Shown: piece by piece, positions 24,860 to 33,560 of the stretch
How positions within the stretch are numbered: position 1 is the stretch's first letter
How the letters are laid out: each line of letters opens with the position of its first letter
NCBI GenBank assembly: GCA_041740995.1
Contig: JBGSKY010000192.1
Location: 1 to 64,000, forward strand
From: JBGSKY01 sp041740995
GTDB lineage: Bacteria; Planctomycetota; Planctomycetia; Pirellulales; Pirellulaceae
Length of the DNA: 64,000 nt
Direction of reading: 5' to 3'
Translations under genes and position numbers: made by a program
The notes under the pieces: generated by a model
What the model was told of the DNA's origin: nothing
Databases searched by the model: none
What the model saw: only the letters and a program-made list of their open reading frames with translations

Positions 24860-27046
24860 TTATTCCACAGGGAAGCCACGTTTTCGAAGCAAGGCTTTGG
24901 TATCGACGTCTCGTCCTCGGAATAGTCGGTAGCCTTCGGCCGGGTCGATAGTATCGCCAACACTCATTACGTGGTCGTGCAATCGATTCGCAGTTGCCTT
25001 GTCGTAATAACTGCCTGCTTCCTCAAATGCTTCGGCCGCGTCAGCCGTCAGAGCGCCGGACCAAAGGTAACTGTAGTACCCGGCGGAATAACTGTCACTT
25101 GAAAAGATGTGCGAAAAGTGTGGCGTTCGATGTCGCATTACGATCTCTGAGGGCATGCCGAGTTCGGCTAGTGTTTCTCGCTCGAATTGATCAGGATCGA
25201 TATCTTTATCACCAGCCAGATGTAGCTTCATGTCGATCAAAGCGCTGGCTAGATACTCAACCGTGGCAAAGCCTTGATTAAAGGTATCTGCCTTGAGAAT
25301 CTTGTCGAACAACTGTTTTGGAAGCGGCGCGCCGGTTTGGTGATGGACCGCAAAACGGTTCAGGATTTCTGGGGTCATCAGCCAATGTTCGTTCAATTGC
25401 GAAGGGAACTCAACATAGTCACGCGCAACGTTCGTACCAGCTTGGGACGGGTAATTAACTTTTGAATTCAATCCATGCAGTGCATGACCGAACTCGTGAA
25501 AAAGCGTGGTTGCATCATCCCACGAGATCAAAACTGGCTTTCCAGGTTCACCAGGAATGAAATTCGAATTATTCGACACGATCGGTGGCACGGGACGATC
25601 GATGTTTTCCTGCACGCGATACGCATTCATCCAAGCACCGGAACGTTTGCCAGCACGCGCGTATGGGTCGAGATACCACAGGCCGACGAGTTTTTGGTCT
25701 TTGCTGAGCACCTTCCAGACACGGACATCGGGATGAAAAACCGGCACGTCTTTGATCTCAATAAACTCAAACCCATACAACTCACCAGCGGCCCACATCA
25801 TCGCTTCACGCAGCTTTTCAAGCTGCAGGTATTGTTTAACTTCGTTGAAATCTAGATCGTATTTTTCGGAACGGACTTTTTCTGCATAATAACGATAGTC
25901 CCATGGCTCGATTTTTATTCCAGCGTTTTGTTGGTCAGCGATTGTCTGCATATCCGCGACCTCTTCATGCACTCGTTGTACTGCCTTGGGCCATACTTGA
26001 AGAAGCAAGCTCATTGCCGTTTCCGGTGTTTTGGCCATCTGCGGCTCCAGTCGCCAATGAGCATGAGTTTCGTATCCCAGCAACTTTGCTCGTTCGGCCC
26101 GCAATTTCAATATCTCGGCGATGATCGCATTGTTGTCGTATTGATCCCCGTTATCAGAACGTGAATAGTAAGTCCGCCAAACTTGCTCTCGCAACTTACG
26201 ATTGTCAGCGTAGGTCAGGAACGGATCCATCGATGACCGAGTATTGGTGATTGCCCATTGATCACCCCGTCCAAGATCGCGAGCCGCCGCCGCCATCGCA
26301 CTGCGAACGTCTTCAGGTAATCCGGCTAGATCGGCAGCATTGTCGATCCAAGTGATGTAGGACTCTTCATCATGCAGCACATTCTGGCTGAACTCTGTAA
26401 AGAGCGTCGCCAATCGCTGATTAATCTCAGACAACCGATTTTGCTGGGTCGCATCTAGCTTTGCACCGTTGCGGACAAATCGTTTGAAATAGTCGTCAAC
26501 CAAACGTTTCTGGGAGACGCTCAATGACTTCATCTCGTCGCTGTTGTAGACAGCGGATATGCGTCGAAACAGATCGGCGTTTTGTGTGATGCTGTCATCG
26601 TACGCGGCAAGAACGGGAGTGATCGCACGTTCGATATCCGGAATTTTACCGGTGTTCAGGTTTGACGAATGGACGTCAAAAAGCGTCATCAAACGTGATA
26701 GCGTTTTGCCAGCCGTTTCTAAAGCAACAATCGTGTTTTCGAAATTAGCTTCGTCTGTAGAAGCGGCAATTGCGTCAATATCCGCTTTCGCTGCTGCGAT
26801 TGCGACTTCGAAGCTTACGGCGAAGCTATCGATATCTACTTTGTCCCACGGTGGTACGCCACCGTATTCTCCGGTCCATAGGTTTAGCATTGCATTTGCG
26901 GATTCATTCGTTTCAATCTCAACTGCATCAACGCTGTTTGCAACCAATCCAAATACTCCAAAAAACAAGGTAACGAAAAACAAGTAGACTCGATTTTGCG
27001 ATAGGCGATCGGGCCGATTGTATCGCGATGATGGGCTTCTGCTCAT
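24860..27046 (-). CDS. Exported M3-family zinc metallopeptidase (Dcp/oligopeptidase A-like)
   Basis: This thimet-oligopeptidase-like enzyme cleaves short peptides. The zinc motif is FHEFGHALHG (HEFGH at 517-521). The C-terminal M3 signature region includes FSSDSYSAGYYSYLWSGAL, whose tyrosines bind the substrate. ATG 27046 is chosen because AAAGG lies six bases upstream and a typical signal peptide follows (VYLFFVTLFFGVFGLVANSVDA); an ATG at 27109 would add 21 residues before it. Export points to a role in digesting peptides in the periplasm-like compartment. The length (728) suits the Dcp group. Confidence 0.93.
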   Translation of the reverse strand: MSRSPSSRYNRPDRLSQNRVYLFFVTLFFGVFGLVANSVDAVEIETNESANAMLNLWTGEYGGVPPWDKVDIDSFAVSFEVAIAAAKADIDAIAASTDEANFENTIVALETAGKTLSRLMTLFDVHSSNLNTGKIPDIERAITPVLAAYDDSITQNADLFRRISAVYNSDEMKSLSVSQKRLVDDYFKRFVRNGAKLDATQQNRLSEINQRLATLFTEFSQNVLHDEESYITWIDNAADLAGLPEDVRSAMAAAARDLGRGDQWAITNTRSSMDPFLTYADNRKLREQVWRTYYSRSDNGDQYDNNAIIAEILKLRAERAKLLGYETHAHWRLEPQMAKTPETAMSLLLQVWPKAVQRVHEEVADMQTIADQQNAGIKIEPWDYRYYAEKVRSEKYDLDFNEVKQYLQLEKLREAMMWAAGELYGFEFIEIKDVPVFHPDVRVWKVLSKDQKLVGLWYLDPYARAGKRSGAWMNAYRVQENIDRPVPPIVSNNSNFIPGEPGKPVLISWDDATTLFHEFGHALHGLNSKVNYPSQAGTNVARDYVEFPSQLNEHWLMTPEILNRFAVHHQTGAPLPKQLFDKILKADTFNQGFATVEYLASALIDMKLHLAGDKDIDPDQFERETLAELGMPSEIVMRHRTPHFSHIFSSDSYSAGYYSYLWSGALTADAAEAFEEAGSYYDKATANRLHDHVMSVGDTIDPAEGYRLFRGRDVDTKALLRKRGFPVE

Positions 27047-27478
27047 TGGGAACCTTTGATTGTTTTTAATAAATTGCACGACCGAAAACCTGCCCGAAGA
27101 TGACTGCATTGTTGCTCGAAAATTCCGCCAGAAACCGATTGGTAGCGGTACTGCTAATATCGATTAGTTTGTTGAATCATCAAGACAAATCGAAAACTAT
27201 CAGCGGTTGTGGTTTTCCGTATTCGGCACGTGGGTAACGACAATCGCTTAACGAATTAACCGTGATTCTACAAAGCTACAATACATTTCGCAGGCACTTT
27301 ACTGCAATCGAATGCAAATAATGCATCTCCGCTGAGCAATTGATCAAACACTTCAAAACCATTTACGTTAAAATTCCCGTCCCGCCCCGATTTCGTAAGC
27401 TAGGTTTGAATTGTCACTTCGCTTGGCGCGTTTTGACTTAGACCTGCGTTTCGTATCGTATTTTAGGAGTTCGAGACT
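27047..27478. other. Intergenic region between the M3 peptidase and lexA
   Basis: These 430 bases separate the divergent peptidase and lexA starts and should hold both promoters and a LexA operator if the repressor is autoregulated. I could not identify a CTG-N10-CAG or GAAC-N4-GTTC box. One small palindrome, CTAAT-ATCG-ATTAG (27154-27167), lies nearer the peptidase. AGGAG at about 27466 serves the lexA TTG start. Confidence 0.5.
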
Positions 27479-28093
27479 TTGCCTTACTCCGATATCAATG
27501 ATCTGACCGAACGACAGAAATGCGTCTACGAAGTCATTCGAGAACGCATTGTGTCGCGCGGATATGGACCGACAGTCCGCGAGATTGGTGAAGTGCTTGA
27601 CATCTCTTCGCCCAATGGGGTGATGTGCCATTTGCGTGCGCTTGAGAAAAAAGGAAAAATCGTTCGTGCAGCCAACAAGTCGCGAGCCATCGAGCTGACT
27701 GAAGGAATTGTTCGTCGCAACGAGTCGGCAACTTTGCCTATGGCTGGGACAGTTTCTGCTGGGCATTGCTCGCTCGCGGTCGAACAGCTTGAAGAGATAA
27801 ACCTCGCTGAATTGTTCGTTCGAGAAGATCGATTTGCGCTGAAGGTTCGAGGCGATTCGATGATCGACGCTCATATCGCAGATAACGACTACGTAATTAT
27901 TCAGCGTCAACCGACTGCAAAACCAGGCCAGATAGTCGTCGCCAAAACTGATGAAGAAGAAGCTACGCTGAAGTATTGGTACCCAGAGAATGGGCGGATA
28001 CGGTTGCAACCCGCTAATCGCGATTTAGAGCCAATTTACGTCAAGAACGCATTGGTAATTGGGGTCGTAATCGGCGTATTACGTCGCATCTAA
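27479..28093 (+). CDS. lexA: LexA repressor, SOS response (S24 autopeptidase)
   Basis: LexA represses SOS genes and cleaves itself when RecA is activated. The winged-helix DNA-binding half is TERQKCVYEVIRERI, GYGPTVREIGEVL and SPNGVMCHLRALEKKG. The cleavage site is A89-G90 in PMAGTVSAG. The catalytic dyad is S127 (RGDSMID) and K165 (EATLKYW), with spacing as in E. coli LexA. The recognition helix carries SSPNGVMCHL, different from the proteobacterial version, so the operator may differ too. It starts with TTG 27479, preceded by AGGAG. Length 204 is normal. Confidence 0.95.
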   Translation: MPYSDINDLTERQKCVYEVIRERIVSRGYGPTVREIGEVLDISSPNGVMCHLRALEKKGKIVRAANKSRAIELTEGIVRRNESATLPMAGTVSAGHCSLAVEQLEEINLAELFVREDRFALKVRGDSMIDAHIADNDYVIIQRQPTAKPGQIVVAKTDEEEATLKYWYPENGRIRLQPANRDLEPIYVKNALVIGVVIGVLRRI

Positions 28094-28156
28094 AATCCGA
28101 CAGCAGCAAGGCAAGTCGACTATTTACTGCGTGCCTAAGTCCGGTTTTCCGAACAC

Positions 28157-28186
28157 TAAAAGACTTTCACTCAGAGATGTCTTTTA
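28157..28186. terminator. Hairpin between convergent lexA and EF-G genes
   Basis: TAAAAGAC (28157-28164) pairs with GTCTTTTA (28179-28186) around a 14-base loop, between the stops of lexA and the EF-G gene. The A/T-rich stem could work as a weak bidirectional terminator. No further T tract follows. Confidence 0.45.
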
Positions 28187-28317
28187 CCACAGGTCTCGTA
28201 TCGCTTTGTTCGTCGCCAGCAGTTCCGCCGATGAGGCAGAACTTAGAAGGCAAACGAATTCCAAGCAAAACCTGGAACGTTTAAAGTAGCGAGTGAAATT
28301 ACTAGCAGCGGCTTTAC

Positions 28318-30423
28318 TTATGCACTAGCTGCCGCTAAGCCCTTTTTTCTGGCAGTGACGATTCCTTCTTGCAGGTTGCGAGGTACTTCGCGATAGCAGG
28401 AAAGTTCCATCGAGAAGGTGCCTTGGCCTTTGGTCATGCTGCGCAGATCGGTCGCGTAACCGAAGACTTCCGAGAGAGGTACCTCAGCAGTGATATAGCT
28501 GATTTTGTCCCGCGCGTCTGTCTGATTGATTAGACCGCGACGAGAGATCAAGTTACCGACAACGGTTCCCTGGTCGTTCTCTGGGCATTCAACCTCGCAC
28601 TTCATGATTGGTTCAAGCAACGTTGGATTGGATTCACGCATCGTTTGGCGGAAGCAATCGCACGCAGCAATATAGAACGCTCGTTCGCTGGAATCGACGT
28701 CATGATAGGAGCCGTCGACCAATTGCATCTTCACTCCGACCACCGGATATTCGGCGATCGGTCCTTTGACCATCGAGTCACGAAAGCCCTTTTCAACGGG
28801 CGGAATAAACTGTTTAGGAATACGTCCGCCGACGATCTTCTCTTCAAAAATGAAGTTTTCGGCACCCTCTTCAGTGATCGGAGTCATTGAACCAACGATG
28901 TGGGCGAACTGCCCTGACCCACCGGTCTGCTTCTTGTGCTTGTAATTGAACTCGACCTTCATGCCAGGAGCTTCACGATAGCTAACTTTCGGAGCACCAA
29001 CGGTCACTTCGACCTTGTACTCGCGACGCATTCGTTCAACATAAATATCCAAGTGCAATTCACCCATACCGGCGAGAATCGTTTCGCCAGTTTCCTCGTC
29101 ACCATAGACTTGGAATGTAGGATCTTCTTTTCGGAATCGATTGAGTGCTTTACTCATTTTGTCTTGGTCAGCACGACTTGCCGGCGTGACCGCGACCTTG
29201 ATCACTGGTTCTGGCACGAACATACTTTCAAGCGAGCAATATTCTTTCTCGGTTGAAAACGTATCGCCGGTCGCGCAATCAATTCCCATGACCGCGACGA
29301 TATCGCCAGGACCGGCCTCGTCAACTTCGCTGCGTTCATCGGCATGCATGCGGACGATGCGGCTGAAACGTTCTCGTTTGCCGGTACGTTGATTGATGTA
29401 CATTTCGCCCTTCTTGATCGTACCTTGATAGATACGAGTGAAGGTGAGTTGACCATACGGGTCGTCCACGATTTTGAAAGCCATACCAACGAACGGAAGG
29501 CTTGCATCTGGCTTCAATTCAAAACGCTCATTTTGGTCGCTGAATTTGCGAGCCTTAATTTCGCGTTCTAGCGGGCTTGGCAGGTAGCGAACGACTGCAT
29601 CAAGCAGTAATTGGACGCCTTTGTTTTTGTAAGCTGATCCACAGAAAACCGGCGTGATGCGGAGCGATTGTGTCGCGTCTTTGCACGTCTTGTGAATCAA
29701 ATCGTCTGGAACCTCTTGCTCGTTAAGGAGCAATTCCATCATCTCATCGCTGTACATGCTCAAGCTTTCGAGCATCATTTGGCGGTATTGTTGAGCCTTC
29801 TCAAGATATTCGGCGGGGATTTCTTCGTATCGAACTGTTTCACCCTGAAGCCCGTCAAAGTAGGCCGCTTTCATCGTGATCAAGTCAATCGCGCCTTCGA
29901 ATGTTTCGCCGGCACCAATTGGAATCTGCATCATGACCGCGTCAGCGTTCAGTTTTTCACGAACTTGTTTGGTAACGCGATATGCGTCCGCACCAGTTCG
30001 GTCCATCTTGTTGACGAATGCCAATCGCGGCACGCCATAGCGTCGCATTTGACGATCAACGGTCAGCGACTGGCTTTGCACGCCACCTACGGAGCACAGA
30101 ACGAGTACGGCTCCATCTAAAACGCGTAAGGATCGTTCGACTTCGATTGTAAAGTCGACGTGGCCGGGCGTGTCGATCAAGTTAATTGTGTGATCGTTGC
30201 CTTCTTTGTCATCCCAATGAACTTGTGTACAAGCCGACGTGATCGTGATCCCGCGTTCTTGCTCCAGTTCCATATAATCCATTGTCGCGCCGTCGCCGCC
30301 ACCTTTGACCTCTTCGATTTTGTGGATTCGGCCAGCGTAAAACAGAACACGTTCGGTAAGAGTGGTCTTGCCCGAGTCAATGTGGGCGCTGATTCCGATG
30401 TTGCGGAGTTTTTCGAGTTCCAT
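28318..30423 (-). CDS. fusA: Translation elongation factor G, mitochondrial/spd type
   Basis: EF-G drives ribosome translocation. G1 is HIDSGKTTLTERVLFYAGRI (from residue 14), G2 lies in ERGITITSA, G3 in DTPGHVDF and G4 in NKMD. HIDSGKTT in place of HIDAGKTT, and the following HKIEEVKGGGDGATMDYMELEQERG, match the subgroup shared by mitochondrial EF-G1 and the spirochaete/planctomycete/deltaproteobacterial spdEFG1. That is established in the literature; the assignment here is by motif reading. The 701-residue length is complete, with domains II-V intact (for example YKHKKQTGGSGQFAHI). It is not in an rpsL-rpsG-tuf operon. Confidence 0.95.
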   Translation of the reverse strand: MELEKLRNIGISAHIDSGKTTLTERVLFYAGRIHKIEEVKGGGDGATMDYMELEQERGITITSACTQVHWDDKEGNDHTINLIDTPGHVDFTIEVERSLRVLDGAVLVLCSVGGVQSQSLTVDRQMRRYGVPRLAFVNKMDRTGADAYRVTKQVREKLNADAVMMQIPIGAGETFEGAIDLITMKAAYFDGLQGETVRYEEIPAEYLEKAQQYRQMMLESLSMYSDEMMELLLNEQEVPDDLIHKTCKDATQSLRITPVFCGSAYKNKGVQLLLDAVVRYLPSPLEREIKARKFSDQNERFELKPDASLPFVGMAFKIVDDPYGQLTFTRIYQGTIKKGEMYINQRTGKRERFSRIVRMHADERSEVDEAGPGDIVAVMGIDCATGDTFSTEKEYCSLESMFVPEPVIKVAVTPASRADQDKMSKALNRFRKEDPTFQVYGDEETGETILAGMGELHLDIYVERMRREYKVEVTVGAPKVSYREAPGMKVEFNYKHKKQTGGSGQFAHIVGSMTPITEEGAENFIFEEKIVGGRIPKQFIPPVEKGFRDSMVKGPIAEYPVVGVKMQLVDGSYHDVDSSERAFYIAACDCFRQTMRESNPTLLEPIMKCEVECPENDQGTVVGNLISRRGLINQTDARDKISYITAEVPLSEVFGYATDLRSMTKGQGTFSMELSCYREVPRNLQEGIVTARKKGLAAASA

Positions 30424-30742
30424 ACGCTTTTCAACCGGCGACTTTTGGACCGGCTTCCAATTGGAGAGAGGGGACTGACGAACAATAAATGATATAGTGG
30501 TCGGAGCTGACGCAATGGTTCAATCAGCGATTGATCCACCGGCTGTGACGCTAGCGATATTGTCCAAACGCAGAAAAAGCGAGAAAACAAGCTCCGAATG
30601 CCCCGCAAAGTTTACAGATTTTGCCTATCGCGGAAAGTCCAATTTGCGCACGATTTCCCTCTTTGAGCCCAAAGTGAGTCGCAAATTTGGCATACAAAAT
30701 TCAACTCAAGCCGGCTTTCCTGGCTGCTTTCAGGCGAAGAAA
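30424..30742. other. Intergenic region upstream of the EF-G gene
   Basis: About 320 bases lie between the EF-G start and the stop of the small membrane protein gene, both on the minus strand. It should hold the EF-G promoter and leader. ACCGGC occurs twice near the EF-G start (about 30436-30456). An open plus-strand frame here (30497-30763) has a non-protein-like composition. Nothing else was seen. Confidence 0.5.
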
Positions 30743-31096
30743 TCAGCGTTCTTTGCTGCCTGAATTGATGAACAGGTAGCCAATAACGATACAGCCGCCG
30801 CCGAAAATGGCCATAGCGGTTGTTTCGAGCGTTTTTGCAAACTGTTCGCTCGATTCGGCGGACCGTTCGGCATAACTGGGGCCTGATTCGTACGGCGATA
30901 CGACCCGGTTCTTATCTATTGCTTCGGTCAGGATCGACCCAATGACGAGCATCCCCACAATCCCCGCAATCGCAGTCATTCCAACAATCATCATCAACCA
31001 GCCAACAATCTTAAATCCGAGGCGGCTAGATTGTTTTGGCGATAACTGTGACGCTTTTTTAAGTATTTTCGATTGATCCGTTCCACTGTTTTTCAT
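30743..31096 (-). CDS. Small two-helix membrane protein, hypothetical
   Basis: This 117-residue protein has a basic N-terminus (KILKKASQLSPKQSSR) and two hydrophobic helices: IVGWLMMIVGMTAIAGIVGMLVIGSIL at about 31-57 and TAMAIFGGGCIVIGYLFI at about 92-109. A polar loop (about 58-90) separates them. AAAGG eight bases upstream supports ATG 31096. A large palindrome (31114-31177) sits just before that site. No family recognised. Confidence 0.75.
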   Translation of the reverse strand: MKNSGTDQSKILKKASQLSPKQSSRLGFKIVGWLMMIVGMTAIAGIVGMLVIGSILTEAIDKNRVVSPYESGPSYAERSAESSEQFAKTLETTAMAIFGGGCIVIGYLFINSGSKER

Positions 31097-31113
31097 TCCG
31101 AGTACCTTTAGAG

Positions 31114-31177
31114 CCTATCCGAAAAGGGGGCTGACCCTCTCCGTTCTTCCAAAGGGTCAGACCCCTTTTCGGATAGG
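31114..31177. repeat. Long imperfect palindrome (25-bp arms), REP-like
   Basis: CCTATCCGAAAAGGGG (31114-31129) repeats inverted at 31162-31177. After one mismatch, CTGACCCT (31131-31138) repeats inverted at 31153-31160, leaving a 14-base loop. The arms therefore pair 24 of 25 bases. The stem lies 17 bases upstream of the small membrane protein start, so it could shape that mRNA's leader. The GGGTCTGACCC-like core recalls REP/RAYT-type dispersed palindromes. Confidence 0.85.
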
Positions 31178-31345
31178 TCCATAATATCGCCAGCGAGCTC
31201 TCAAAATCGAGCCGTTGCAGTATTAAGCGGACGTTGAATGAATTTCCCCCCAAGAAATTCGCGAGTTTCAAACCACGAGAAATAGAAGACTGCTTCTATT
31301 GCAATAACTATCGCAGTTAGGGGCAGGCCGCCGAGCAAACGATTG

Positions 31346-32269
31346 TCAGTCTGGTGGGCCAGCGAGTTCGCTGAAAAATTGCTTGATCATCGGCAGCATC
31401 CGCCGCTGGGCAACCTTGGCAACGTCAAGAACTTCGTCATGCGTCGTTTTAGTTGGTACATCGGGGGTGGCGACGTTCGTGATAACAGAAAAAGCTAGCG
31501 TCTGAAGCCCCAATTGTGCGGCTGTCAAAATCTCCAAAACTGTGCTCATCCCAACCATGTCAGCGCCCATGCTTCGGAACGCGCGGTATTCGGCGCGAGT
31601 TTCATACGTGGGACCTAAGGTTCCCAGATAACATCCGCGTGGCAATTCGAATCCGATTCGCTGGGCAATTCGCTGACAAGCTTTGATCAGCGCGAGGTCG
31701 TAAGGTGTGCTGGGAACACGAGTGATTGATCCGCTAGCCAATACCTCTGATGTCGATGCATCGGCTGCTGCGCGGCTTGGCGACCAAGCGTCCATCTGAA
31801 AGGTTGGTTGTCGCATAAACAGGTTGATGTGTGAGTCGATCGCGACCAGGTCACCTTGAGCAAATCGCGGATTCACGCCGCCTGCGGCATTGGAGGCGAT
31901 ACAGATCGTGGCGCCGAGTTTGGCCATCAAGCGAACCGATGCCACCGTTACATCAGGGTCGTGACCTTCATACAAATGTGATCGGCCCTGAAGAGCCACA
32001 ATCGGCAGGCCACCTAAATAGCCAAGTATTAAACGACCAGCGTGACCGTGAGCGGATACCTTGGGCAAGATTGGCAGATCGGCATAATCAATCGCCGTTG
32101 GATGTTCGATTTCGTCAGCCAAGCCCCCCAAACCGCTGCCAAGAATGATGCCAGCCGTTGGGCGGATGGTGCAACGTGATTGGATGATTTGACAGCTCTG
32201 GTCAAGATGTACGTTCTGCTGGTGTTGCGGATCGCAGTTGACTTGCGTCGGAGATTGAGAAGATATCAT
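31346..32269 (-). CDS. Purine nucleoside phosphorylase (trimeric PNP family)
   Basis: PNP splits purine nucleosides with phosphate into base and ribose 1-phosphate for salvage. Family text is strong: GIILGSGLGGLADEIE, KVSAHGHAGRLILGYLGG, LQGRSHLYEGHD, ASNAAGGVNPRFAQGD (base and phosphate site), LGPTYETRAEYRAFRSMGAD and VGMSTVLE. ATG 32269 gives 307 residues, nearer the usual 270-290; the frame also opens at TTG 32320. It follows the small secreted protein gene by six (TTG) or 57 (ATG) bases, so the two are likely co-transcribed. Confidence 0.93.
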   Translation of the reverse strand: MISSQSPTQVNCDPQHQQNVHLDQSCQIIQSRCTIRPTAGIILGSGLGGLADEIEHPTAIDYADLPILPKVSAHGHAGRLILGYLGGLPIVALQGRSHLYEGHDPDVTVASVRLMAKLGATICIASNAAGGVNPRFAQGDLVAIDSHINLFMRQPTFQMDAWSPSRAAADASTSEVLASGSITRVPSTPYDLALIKACQRIAQRIGFELPRGCYLGTLGPTYETRAEYRAFRSMGADMVGMSTVLEILTAAQLGLQTLAFSVITNVATPDVPTKTTHDEVLDVAKVAQRRMLPMIKQFFSELAGPPD

Positions 32270-32326
32270 AAAGCACAGTATGGGCAGAGTTGTGCTAAAG
32301 GTAAACGCGATACCACTCAATTTTCA

Positions 32327-32734
32327 CTACAGCGTCACACCGCGACGACTGGCAAGCTCACGCATCACGATTTCAAAGTAGGGAAACGGCACTTTTGGAT
32401 TTCGGCGCAACGCCCAAAGATACAGAATGTTGACCATCGATCGCGATAACCGTCCTGCGTTGACCTCCACCAAAACGCGGTCAATAAAAGCTTCCTGCTC
32501 GGGCAGAAAAACTCGCAGGCCGCGTTTGAGCTGAATGCCCAATTCGACGGAGTTAATGTCGAGCATCTGCTCCGCTTCGTTGAAGACCGCCGGATCAAAC
32601 AGTGAGCCATCCTGTGCTTTTGCAGCGACGGGCGAAAGAACGACGATCATCATTGCGAGGAACACGAAGCTTGCAAGGCGTTTCGAACAAGATCGAATTC
32701 GTTGAGCTTTTAAGCTGTGCAGCTTTGGCGTCAT
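32327..32734 (-). CDS. Small secreted hypothetical protein
   Basis: From ATG 32734 (or ATG 32752) this protein has a basic N-terminus and a signal peptide (LASFVFLAMMIVVLSPVAAKAQ), cleaved after AKA. The mature part is about 95 residues, helical in character (FNEAEQMLDINSVELGIQLKRGL, LYLWALRRNP) with no cysteine. It sits upstream of the PNP gene on the same strand. No family recognised, and no functional link to PNP is evident. Confidence 0.72.
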   Translation of the reverse strand: MTPKLHSLKAQRIRSCSKRLASFVFLAMMIVVLSPVAAKAQDGSLFDPAVFNEAEQMLDINSVELGIQLKRGLRVFLPEQEAFIDRVLVEVNAGRLSRSMVNILYLWALRRNPKVPFPYFEIVMRELASRRGVTL

Positions 32735-32876
32735 GCGCGGCGTCCTACGCAAATATCGTGGCGAACATTTGTGCAGTCGCTGATAAGAAACTCGTGCAGA
32801 CCGCTTAATACAGCGTGCTTAGCAAAATTTGCCAGCCTGAAGCAAGTCAGAAATTGTTCCGCGCCGGATCTTTACG

Positions 32877-33398
32877 CTAGAAATCGTACAGCTCTGGATC
32901 GACTTTTGGGCGATCGAGCATGCGGCGAATGCGCTTTTTCAGCTTGCTACTCTCGTCGTTAAATGGATCGTCAGCGTCGAGCGCGTCGCCAAGCTCTTCA
33001 TCGATTTTGTCCGGGTCTTCGCCTGATTCCATTCGCCGCATCGCTTCGACCATCGCATCATTAGGCTTCATTCCTGCGGCGTCGAAGAACTTTTTCATGA
33101 CCGAGGCGAGTTTTCGCGGGTCTTCTTCGCCTCCCTGGCCATCTTCGTCGCCCATGCTAGAAGCCATTTCGGCCATGATTTGATCCATTTTCGAATCGTC
33201 TACGTTCGCAAACGGGTCGTCAGCGGCCGAACTGTCGGATTCTTGAAGCCCTTTCGAAATGGCGAATTGAGATACCTGCTTTTCCAACTTTTTGGCACCA
33301 CATTTCGGGCATTTTGGCGGCTTGACGGCAGCGGTCGATCGCGCAAAAAAACTGAAAATCGTGTGGCAGGGCTGGCAGTAATATTCGTAGATTGGCAT
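32877..33398 (-). CDS. FmdB-family zinc-ribbon protein
   Basis: The N-terminal 50 residues match the FmdB regulatory domain: MPIYEYYCQPCHTIF with one CxxC, then PKCPKCGAKKLEKQVSQF with the second, together a zinc ribbon. The remaining 120 residues are acidic (NVDDSKMDQIMAEMASSMGDE, DPDKIDEELGDALDADDP) and end in a basic RIRRMLDRPKVDPELYDF. The acidic tail resembles planctomycete versions of the family. Its role is unknown; it was named after formamidase gene regulation. It is divergent from the glycosyltransferase gene. Confidence 0.87.
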   Translation of the reverse strand: MPIYEYYCQPCHTIFSFFARSTAAVKPPKCPKCGAKKLEKQVSQFAISKGLQESDSSAADDPFANVDDSKMDQIMAEMASSMGDEDGQGGEEDPRKLASVMKKFFDAAGMKPNDAMVEAMRRMESGEDPDKIDEELGDALDADDPFNDESSKLKKRIRRMLDRPKVDPELYDF

Positions 33399-33560
33399 GG
33401 CGCAATTGCAGTAAAAAATGACAAGCAGAAGATACTTCTAATTTAAGTGCCTATCCGCTGCATGGTAAAGACGCCTGCTGTCCAAGCGATCTATGGGCGA
33501 TAAAAACATTTCGCTAGGATGCTGATTCTACAAAAACGGATTTTTAGCGGAGTTTGGTCG

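Noticed and set aside
30497..30763. 88-codon plus-strand frame in the EF-G upstream gap
   Set aside because: It has no hydrophobic or domain pattern and overlaps the end of the small membrane protein gene.
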